A stretch of DNA of 5,737 nt, taken from positions 1 to 5,737 of the forward strand of contig JBFKUL010000198.1 in assembly GCA_041635755.1 (NCBI GenBank), given 5' to 3'. Shown here one piece after another: positions 1-4,985 of this stretch (its first letter is position 1; each line of letters starts with the position of its first letter). The stretch comes from JBFKUL01 sp041635755. GTDB taxonomy: Bacteria > Pseudomonadota > Gammaproteobacteria > Burkholderiales > SG8-39. The notes beneath the pieces were generated by a model, which was given only the letters and a program-made list of their open reading frames with translations, ran no database searches and was not told where the DNA came from. Position numbers and translations under genes: made by a program.

Positions 1-378
1 CAGGGCATCGCGCGCAGCCTCGTCTTCGACAGCCTGTTTGCGCGCGAGCGACTGGGTTCGACCGGCCTGGGTCAGGGCGTCGCGATTCCGCATGGGCGCA
101 TCAAGGGGCTGAAGGATGCGCTTGGCGCGTTCGTGCGTCTGGAGGAACCGGTGGCGTTCGACGCGCCGGACGGCAAGCCGGTCAACTTGCTGTTCGTGCT
201 TCTGGTCCCGGAACAGGCGACCGAGAAGCATCTGCAGATTCTCTCCGAGCTCGCGCAGATGTTCAGCGACAAGGCGTTGCGCGAGGCGATGGCGGCCGCC
301 AAGGACTCCGCGGCGCTCCATCAGATCGTGGCGTCGTGGCAGCCGGATGTTGCAGGTCAACGTCACGCAGTTGCATGA
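1..378 (+). CDS. ptsN: PTS EIIA-Ntr domain protein PtsN (5' end missing)
   Basis: This is the C-terminal part (125 codons) of the nitrogen-related PTS phosphocarrier EIIA-Ntr, a cytoplasmic regulator. It accepts phosphate from NPr/HPr on a histidine and controls targets such as potassium transport and stress responses in other proteobacteria. The reading frame is open from base 1 and ends at TGA 376-378. The segment GQGVAIPHGRI (codons 73-105) contains the phospho-accepting histidine (codon 91-93), equivalent to His73 of the E. coli protein. The following residues (LGAFVRLEEPVAFDAPDG, then NLLFVLLVPE and EKHLQILSELAQMF) match the family's core strands and helices. Compared with about 150-160 residues for the family, roughly 30-45 N-terminal residues lie outside the window. 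The 3' end overlaps hprK by 32 nt, the usual betaproteobacterial arrangement. Identity is secure; the start cannot be seen. Confidence 0.93.
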   Translation, partial: QGIARSLVFDSLFARERLGSTGLGQGVAIPHGRIKGLKDALGAFVRLEEPVAFDAPDGKPVNLLFVLLVPEQATEKHLQILSELAQMFSDKALREAMAAAKDSAALHQIVASWQPDVAGQRHAVA

Positions 379-1279
379 CGACAACCGCGAGGCGCTGCTG
401 CTTGCCTGGGTCGCCGGGCGCGACGGCAGCACTGCGGTGCGGCGCGAGGCCGCTGTATCGGCCGCGCTGATCGGCCACCTCAACCTCACTCACCCGAACA
501 GCATCCAGGTCCTCGGCGCCTACGAGGCGCAGATGTTCGCCGACTTCGATGCCGCGGCGCGCGCCGATTTCGTCGCGCGCCTGTACGGCTCGCCGCCCAC
601 CGCAGTCGTGCTGGTCGACGGCATCAACGTCCCGCAGGAAATGCTCGAGGGGGCCACCCGCACGCACACACCGCTGTTCACGACCCCGATGCCGGCCGCG
701 CGCGTCATCGAGCGACTCGCCGGCTATCTTTCCAAGGCGCTTGCCGAATCCACCACGCGCCACGGCGTGTTCATGGATGTGCTCGGGCTGGGCGTGCTGA
801 TCACCGGGGAGTCCGGCGTCGGCAAGAGCGAGCTCGGACTGGAGCTGATCAGCCGCGGCCACGGGCTGGTAGCCGACGATGTCGTGGAGATTTCCCGGCT
901 TGCGGCCAACACGCTCGTCGGGCGCTGCCCCGGGATGCTGCGCGACTATCTCGAGGTCCGCGGCCTGGGCCTGCTCAACATCCGCACCATCTTCGGCGAG
1001 ACCGCTGTGCGGCCAAAAATGAAAGTAAAGCTCATCGCCCATCTGGACAAGCCGGCACCGGGCGGGCGCGACACGATCGAGCGCCTGCCGCTTGCCGAGC
1101 TCTCCGAGGATATTCTCGGCGTGACTATCCGCAAAGTGATCATTCCAGTCGCCGCGGGCCGCAACCTCGCGGTGCTGCTCGAGGCGGCGGTGCGCAACTA
1201 TATCCTGCAGCTGCGCGGCATCGACTCCAATGCCGAGTTCATGGCGCGTCAGAAGCTCGCGATCGAGCGCGACGCCTAG
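347..1279 (+). CDS. hprK: HPr(Ser) kinase/phosphorylase HprK
   Basis: Bifunctional cytoplasmic enzyme that phosphorylates and dephosphorylates the regulatory serine (Ser46) of HPr, so linking PTS phosphoflow to cell energy state. The product is 310 aa, near the 310-325 typical of proteobacteria. Residues 1-130 form the N-terminal domain, including LIGHLNLTHPNSIQVLG (41-57). The catalytic C-terminal domain has a His-Gly at 139-140, a Walker A GESGVGKS (154-161), the acidic pair in VADD (175-178), the family signature LEVRGLGLLNIRTIFGE (202-218), and the conserved C-terminal stretch VAAGRNLAVLLEAAVRN (268-284). All expected catalytic residues are present. ATG 347 is chosen because MLQVNVTQLHDDNREALL matches the usual N-terminus; the frame stays open upstream, but there it only shadows ptsN. 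No clear Shine-Dalgarno is visible, so translation is probably coupled to ptsN, which it overlaps by 32 nt. A hairpin follows the stop. Confidence 0.96.
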   Translation: MLQVNVTQLHDDNREALLLAWVAGRDGSTAVRREAAVSAALIGHLNLTHPNSIQVLGAYEAQMFADFDAAARADFVARLYGSPPTAVVLVDGINVPQEMLEGATRTHTPLFTTPMPAARVIERLAGYLSKALAESTTRHGVFMDVLGLGVLITGESGVGKSELGLELISRGHGLVADDVVEISRLAANTLVGRCPGMLRDYLEVRGLGLLNIRTIFGETAVRPKMKVKLIAHLDKPAPGGRDTIERLPLAELSEDILGVTIRKVIIPVAAGRNLAVLLEAAVRNYILQLRGIDSNAEFMARQKLAIERDA

Positions 1280-1282
1280 GCC

Positions 1283-1313
1283 GCTCCGCGGCATGCCCCG
1301 GCGGAGCCCTTTT
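1283..1313 (+). terminator. Hairpin plus short T-run after hprK (possible terminator/attenuator)
   Basis: A perfect 7-bp stem, GCTCCGC (1283-1289) with GCGGAGC (1301-1307), encloses an 11-nt loop that can itself close by two further G-C pairs. It is followed by CC and TTTT (1310-1313). It starts four bases after the hprK stop codon. The GC-rich stem fits an intrinsic terminator, but the T-run is short, so partial termination (attenuation) before rapZ is more likely than a complete stop. Function is inferred from sequence only. Confidence 0.45.
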
Positions 1314-1340
1314 GCCATGGGCGGGCCGAGCCGCTACAGT
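1312..1340 (+). promoter_or_regulatory. Candidate sigma70-type promoter for rapZ
   Basis: TTGCCA (1312-1317, 5 of 6 to TTGACA) and TACAGT (1335-1340, 4 of 6 to TATAAT) are separated by exactly 17 bp. Transcription would begin near 1346-1348, leaving only about 4-6 nt before the rapZ ATG at 1352. This agrees with the absence of a recognisable Shine-Dalgarno before rapZ and suggests a nearly leaderless transcript. The -35 element overlaps the T-run of the preceding hairpin. Predicted by eye; chance matches of this quality do occur in GC-rich DNA. Confidence 0.35.
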
Positions 1341-1351
1341 CCGGGCACGTA

Positions 1352-2209
1352 ATGCAGCTCATTCTCGTCAGCGGGCTTTCGGGCTCCGGCAAGAGCATCG
1401 CGCTCAAACTGCTGGAGGACTCGGGCTATTACTGTGTCGACAATCTTCCGGCGACACTGCTGCTCGACGTGGCGGATTTCCTTGCCGAAGCCGGCCACGA
1501 GCGCGCCGCCGTGAGCGTCGATGCAAGAAGCGCCGCAATCGCGACGCTCCCCGAGGCCGTGGGGCACCTCAAGGGCCGTGGCATCGAGTGCCGCGTGATC
1601 TACCTCGAGGCGGGCACACCGGCGCTTCTGCGGCGCTTCTCCGAGACGCGCCGCCGCCATCCGCTGGTCGGGCCGAAGCGTACCCTCGCCGAGGCGATCG
1701 AGCACGAGCGCGAGCTGCTCGGTGAGGTCGCGGCGCTCGGGCACCGCATCGACACCAGCGACCTGCAACCCAAGGCCTTGCAGCAATGGGTCAAGGATCT
1801 GCTCAGCCTGTCAGGCAGCGCGCTGGCGCTGTTGTTCGAGTCCTTTGCGTATCGCGACGGCATTCCGCTCGACGCGGACTGGGTGATCGACGCGCGCATG
1901 CTGCCCAATCCGCACTACGAGCCCGCGCTGCGCCCGCTCACCGGACGTGACGCGCCGGTTGCGGCGTACCTCGATGCGCAGGAGCCGGTGCAGCGGCTGC
2001 TCAAGGATGTCGAGGGATTTCTACGCCGCTGGCTACCCGAAATCGTGCGCGAGCACCGCAGCCATCTGACCGTGGCGATCGGCTGTACCGGGGGGCGGCA
2101 CCGCTCGGTTTACCTGGCCGAGCGCCTGGCGACGGCGTTCCGCGCCGATTGGCTGGTGCTGGTGCGTCATCGCTCGCTCGCCCGGCCCGCCGCCGGCGAC
2201 GCGCCGTGA
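1352..2209 (+). CDS. rapZ: RapZ/YvcJ-family P-loop nucleotide- and RNA-binding protein
   Basis: Cytoplasmic P-loop protein of 285 aa, the normal length. In E. coli the homologue is an adaptor that delivers the small RNA GlmZ to RNase E and so controls glucosamine-6-phosphate synthase; outside enterobacteria its target is not established. Visible landmarks are Walker A GLSGSGKS (8-15), VDNLP (29-33), the Walker B-like VDARS (56-60), LEAGTPALLRRFSETRRRHPL (from 85; the family pattern of a Leu-rich helix then ETRRRHPL), LPNPHYEPALRPLTGRD (184-200) and the hallmark GCTGGRHRSVYLAERL (244-259). Two departures are seen. The usual SFGFKYG/SFGYKHG motif reads SFAYRDG (164-170), and the C-terminus (after VRHRSL) lacks a Lys/Arg cluster like that of the E. 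coli protein. The start is the first ATG, directly followed by the P-loop strand; no Shine-Dalgarno is evident. Its stop overlaps the next gene's GTG. Confidence 0.95.
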   Translation: MQLILVSGLSGSGKSIALKLLEDSGYYCVDNLPATLLLDVADFLAEAGHERAAVSVDARSAAIATLPEAVGHLKGRGIECRVIYLEAGTPALLRRFSETRRRHPLVGPKRTLAEAIEHERELLGEVAALGHRIDTSDLQPKALQQWVKDLLSLSGSALALLFESFAYRDGIPLDADWVIDARMLPNPHYEPALRPLTGRDAPVAAYLDAQEPVQRLLKDVEGFLRRWLPEIVREHRSHLTVAIGCTGGRHRSVYLAERLATAFRADWLVLVRHRSLARPAAGDAP

Positions 2210-2811
2210 ACGACACCGCAGTGCGCGAGGTCGCGCTATTTCCGCTCAACGCAGTGCTGTTTCCGGGCGGCCTGCTGCCGCTGCGGGTGTTCGAGCCGCG
2301 CTACATGGACATGGCCAAGACATGCCTGAAGGACGACGTGGCGTTCGGCGTGTGCCTGATCCGCGAGGGCGGCGAGGTCGGCGCGCCGGCAACGCCCGAG
2401 GACATCGGCTGCCTGGCGCGTATCATCCAGTGGGACATGGAGCAGCTCGGCGTACTCAACATCACTGCGCGCGGCGAGCAGCGCTTCAGCATTCAGCGCC
2501 GGCGCACGGAGGCGAACGGGCTGCAGCGCGCCGAGATCGAGCTGCTCCCCGAGGAGGCGGACGCGGCCCTGCCCGACGAATTCCTCGCCTGTGCGCGCTT
2601 GCTCAGGCTGGTGATCGAGGAGCACGGCGCGCGCCTGATCGACGCGCCATTTCGCTTCGATTCGAGCGCTTGGGTGAGCGCGAGGCTGACCGAGATCCTG
2701 CCCGTGCCGCTCGCGGCGAAGCAAAAAATCATGGAGCTCAGCGAAACCCGCCAGCGCCTCGAGATTCTGCGAAAGTTCCTCTCCCAGCACGGCCTGATCG
2801 CGGGCGGCTGA
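2206..2811 (+). CDS. Stand-alone Lon N-terminal (LON substrate-binding) domain protein
   Basis: A 201-aa protein consisting only of the domain that recognises substrates at the N-terminus of Lon protease (the COG2802 type). The diagnostic segment is VALFPLNAVLFPGG followed by LPLRVFEPRYMDM (residues 9-36). FGVCLI (47-52), an interaction strand LGVLNITARGEQRFSI (81-96), and a C-terminal helical part LPVPLAAKQKIMELSETRQR (165-184) follow. There is no AAA+ module and no Ser-Lys protease dyad, so it cannot itself be an ATP-dependent protease; its biochemical role is unknown. GTG 2206 is chosen because it overlaps the rapZ stop as GTGA, a classic coupling arrangement, and leaves a normal-length N-terminus. 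A GTG at 2221 is possible. Reading further upstream to ATG 2149 would add an Arg-rich stretch that is only rapZ in another frame. It converges on mutY 13 nt away. Confidence 0.88.
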   Translation: MNDTAVREVALFPLNAVLFPGGLLPLRVFEPRYMDMAKTCLKDDVAFGVCLIREGGEVGAPATPEDIGCLARIIQWDMEQLGVLNITARGEQRFSIQRRRTEANGLQRAEIELLPEEADAALPDEFLACARLLRLVIEEHGARLIDAPFRFDSSAWVSARLTEILPVPLAAKQKIMELSETRQRLEILRKFLSQHGLIAGG

Positions 2812-2819
2812 GGCCCGCG
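2799..2819. terminator. Hairpin between convergent LON gene and mutY
   Basis: A perfect 7-bp stem, CGCGGGC (2799-2805) with GCCCGCG (2813-2819), has a 7-nt loop containing the LON stop codon (TGA 2809-2811). It lies at the junction of two convergent genes whose stops are 13 nt apart, so it could end transcription or stabilise transcripts from both sides. There is no proper T-run on either strand (only TT after the stem on the + strand), so it is not a canonical intrinsic terminator. Confidence 0.35.
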
Positions 2820-2824
2820 TTCCC

Positions 2825-3874
2825 TCATCCGTTCGCCGAGCGCGGCCCCAGGCGGCGGAGCAGCTCGCGCACCGGCGCGGGGACGGCCGCGCGCGCGCCT
2901 GCGCGAGGCGTGAACCAGCGGGCGCTGGAAGCCTTGCCGCGCGGCAGCGTTCCGGTAACGCGATACAGGACTGGCTTTGCCTGAAGCCGGAAATGGGTGA
3001 ATCCGTGCTCGATCGAACCGAGCCTGCGGACCTTTTCGGCCTCCAGCCCGAACGCACGCCGGCAAAAGGCGCGGATGCCGCGCGTCGGCGCCTCCGGAAA
3101 AGCCCATAGACCGCCCCATACTCCCGGCGCAGGGCGGGATTGGAGCAGCACTTCGCCCTTGCGCATCAGAACCAGCCAGGTAGCGCGCCGCAGGGGAATC
3201 TCCCGACGCGGGCGCGGCGCGGGCAGCTGCGCAATGCGTCCCGTGCGCCGGGCCAGGCAGCGGCGCACCAACGGACAGGCTTCGCAGCGCGGCGCCTTGC
3301 GCAGGCACACGGTCGCTCCGAGGTCCATCAGCGCCTGCGTGTAAGCCTCAATACCTTGATGCGGCAGCAGGCGCTCGGCACGTTGCCAAAGGCGGGTCTC
3401 GATGGCTGGCGTGCCCGGAAAGCCCTCAACGCCGAAGGCGCGCGCCAGCACGCGCTTCACGTTGCCGTCCAGTATCGCCTCGCGCCGGCCGAAGGCGAAT
3501 ACGGCGATCGCGGCGGCGCTCGAACGGCCGAGCCCGGGCAATCCGGCAAGCGCCTGCACCGTATCGGGGAAATGCCCGTCGAGCCGGCTGACGATTTGTT
3601 GGGCCGCGCGGTGCAGATTGCGTGCGCGGGCGTAGTAGCCCAGGCCGCTCCAGAGCCGCAGCACATCCTCCTCCGGGGCCCGCGCGAGCGACGCGAGGTC
3701 CGGGAACCGGGCAAGGAAACGCTCGTAGTAGGGCACCACCGCGGATACCTGTGTCTGCTGCAGCATCACCTCCGAAAGCCACACGCGGTACGGATCGCGG
3801 CTCCGCTGCCACGGCAGGTCGTGCCGCCCGCCGCGCGCCTGCCAGTCGATGAGGATTTTCGCGAAGGTGGACAA
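2825..3874 (-). CDS. mutY: A/G-specific adenine glycosylase MutY
   Basis: Base-excision repair enzyme that removes adenine mispaired with 8-oxoguanine, preventing G:C to T:A changes. From the TTG at 3874 it is 349 aa, matching E. coli (350). Catalytic Glu35 sits in VWLSEVMLQQTQV (31-43). The helix-hairpin-helix is LAGLPGLGRSSAAAI (109-123), with the catalytic Asp136 in ILDGNVKRVLAR (134-145). The [4Fe-4S] ligands Cys190, Cys197, Cys200 and Cys206 have the exact C-X6-C-X2-C-X5-C spacing. The C-terminal MutT-like domain, which reads the 8-oxoguanine, shows GVWGGLWAFPE (251-261) and the recognition loop FTHF (292-295, Thr where many have Ser). The frame is open far upstream, but the first ATG is at 5074. 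TTG 3874 gives MSTFAKILIDWQ, the expected MutY beginning, while TTG 3937 would add 21 unconserved residues. No Shine-Dalgarno is seen, so the start is less sure than the identity. Divergent from the permease gene. Confidence 0.95.
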   Translation of the reverse strand: MSTFAKILIDWQARGGRHDLPWQRSRDPYRVWLSEVMLQQTQVSAVVPYYERFLARFPDLASLARAPEEDVLRLWSGLGYYARARNLHRAAQQIVSRLDGHFPDTVQALAGLPGLGRSSAAAIAVFAFGRREAILDGNVKRVLARAFGVEGFPGTPAIETRLWQRAERLLPHQGIEAYTQALMDLGATVCLRKAPRCEACPLVRRCLARRTGRIAQLPAPRPRREIPLRRATWLVLMRKGEVLLQSRPAPGVWGGLWAFPEAPTRGIRAFCRRAFGLEAEKVRRLGSIEHGFTHFRLQAKPVLYRVTGTLPRGKASSARWFTPRAGARAAVPAPVRELLRRLGPRSANG

Positions 3875-3919
3875 AGAAGTAGGGCTCGATTGCGGCGCAA
3901 AAAGGGGGCGGCGCGCAGT

Positions 3920-3948
3920 TTGACGCCATCGGGTCAAGCGGGCAACAT
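3920..3948 (+). promoter_or_regulatory. Candidate promoter/operator in the mutY-permease divergent region
   Basis: The 114-nt region between the divergent starts (3875-3988) holds TTGACG (3920-3925, 5 of 6 to the -35 consensus). Seventeen bp on is the poor -10 CAACAT (3943-3948, 3 of 6). The same TTGAC is the left arm of a perfect inverted repeat TTGAC-N8-GTCAA (3920-3937), which could bind a dimeric regulator or supply a -35 to each strand. On the - strand no acceptable -10 lies at the right distance. No Shine-Dalgarno is evident for either flanking gene. Weak, sequence-only call. Confidence 0.3.
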
Positions 3949-3988
3949 CGACGGGCTGCTGCACCCTTGGGGTTTCGGTTCGATCACC

Positions 3989-4972
3989 ATGCTTGCGTTC
4001 ATCCTGCGCCGACTCGCACAGTCCGTGCTCGTCATGCTCACGGTCGGCCTGATCGCGTTTTCGCTGTTTCGCTTCGTCGGCGACCCGGTGCTGTTCATGC
4101 TCGGGCAAGATGCGACGCCGGAGGATCGCGCGCGTGTGACGCAGGAGCTGGGCCTCGACCGGCCTTTCTACGTGCAGTACGCGAACTTCGTCGCCAATGC
4201 GGTGCAGGGCGAGTTCGGCCTGAGCCTGCGCCAGGTGCAACCGGTCTCTAGGCTGCTGGTCGAGCGTCTTCCGGCGACGCTCGAGCTGTCGTTTGTCGCC
4301 GCGCTGTTCGCGCTCATCGCCGGCATCCCGATGGGCGTCTATACGGCGCTGCGACGACATTCCTGGTTCTCGCAGTTCCTGCTGGCCATCTCGCTCGTCG
4401 GCATCTCGCTGCCGACCTTCCTCATCGGCATCCTGCTGATTCTCGTATTCGCGGTCATGCTCGGCTGGCTGCCGTCCTTCGGTCGCGGCGAGACGGTGCT
4501 GGTCGGCTGGTGGAGCACGGGCCTGCTCACTCCCTCCGGGCTGAAGGCACTGATCCTGCCGGCGATCACGCTCGGGCTGTTCCAGATGACGCTGATCCAG
4601 CGACTGGTGCGCTCCGAGATGCTCGAAGTGCTGCGCACCGATTACATCAAGTTCGCCCGCGCCCGCGGCCTGACCGATCGCGCCGTCAACTTCGGCCACG
4701 CGCTCAAGAACACGCTGGTCCCGGTCATCACCATCACCGGCCTGCAGCTCGGGGCGATCATCGCCTTCTCGATCATTACCGAGACCGTGTTCCAATGGCC
4801 CGGGATGGGGCTCCTGTTCATTCAATCGGTGGCTTTTGCCGACGTTCCCGTCATGGCCGCCTATCTCTGCTTGATCGCGCTGTTCTTCGTCGTCATCAAC
4901 CTGATCGTCGATCTGCTGTACTACGCGGTCGACCCGCGCCTGCGCATCGAGCGCACGGCCACCGCACACTAG
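3989..4972 (+). CDS. DppB/OppB-type ABC transporter permease
   Basis: Inner-membrane permease (327 aa) of a peptide/nickel/opine-class ABC importer. The N-terminus MLAFILRRLAQSVLVMLTVG begins the first membrane segment (about 5-28). FVGDPV (29-34), an extracytoplasmic stretch with ELGLDRPFYVQYANF (53-67) and GEFGLSL (74-80) follow, all typical of the DppB subfamily. Further hydrophobic segments lie near 98-120, 131-157, 185-203, 246-266 and 288-312, giving about six. The cytoplasmic EAA-type loop that docks the ATPase is at 218-245, with DYIKFARARGLTDRAVNFGH and then LVP; the C-terminal DPRLR (315-319) is also typical. ATG 3989 is chosen because it immediately precedes the first membrane segment; the longer upstream frame is the shadow of mutY. 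A family importer needs a second permease (DppC type), ATPase(s) and a binding protein, none of which is in view. The next gene starts 13 nt later. Substrate unknown. Confidence 0.92.
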   Translation: MLAFILRRLAQSVLVMLTVGLIAFSLFRFVGDPVLFMLGQDATPEDRARVTQELGLDRPFYVQYANFVANAVQGEFGLSLRQVQPVSRLLVERLPATLELSFVAALFALIAGIPMGVYTALRRHSWFSQFLLAISLVGISLPTFLIGILLILVFAVMLGWLPSFGRGETVLVGWWSTGLLTPSGLKALILPAITLGLFQMTLIQRLVRSEMLEVLRTDYIKFARARGLTDRAVNFGHALKNTLVPVITITGLQLGAIIAFSIITETVFQWPGMGLLFIQSVAFADVPVMAAYLCLIALFFVVINLIVDLLYYAVDPRLRIERTATAH

Positions 4973-4973
4973 C

Positions 4974-4979
4974 AAGGAG
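4974..4979 (+). promoter_or_regulatory. Strong ribosome binding site for the M20 amidohydrolase
   Basis: AAGGAG lies 6 nt before ATG 4986, just after the permease stop codon. It is the only near-perfect Shine-Dalgarno in the window; the other starts have weak or no visible sites. It fixes the hydrolase start and suggests efficient translation independent of the permease. Confidence 0.85.
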
Positions 4980-4985
4980 TCGAGC

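Noticed and set aside
116..346. Longer HprK starting upstream of ATG 347
   Set aside because: The extra 77 residues are Arg/Cys/Ser-rich and are just ptsN read in another frame; the homologous HprK N-terminus begins at 347.
263..1318. Long - strand reading frame opposite hprK (351 aa)
   Set aside because: It lies wholly antisense to a clearly recognised gene, has no family motif, and shows the His/Arg/Ala/Gln-rich make-up expected of a GC-rich shadow frame.
3140..3988. Longer permease (610 aa) starting at 3140
   Set aside because: The added part is antisense to mutY and has no membrane or family features; the permease is full length from 3989.
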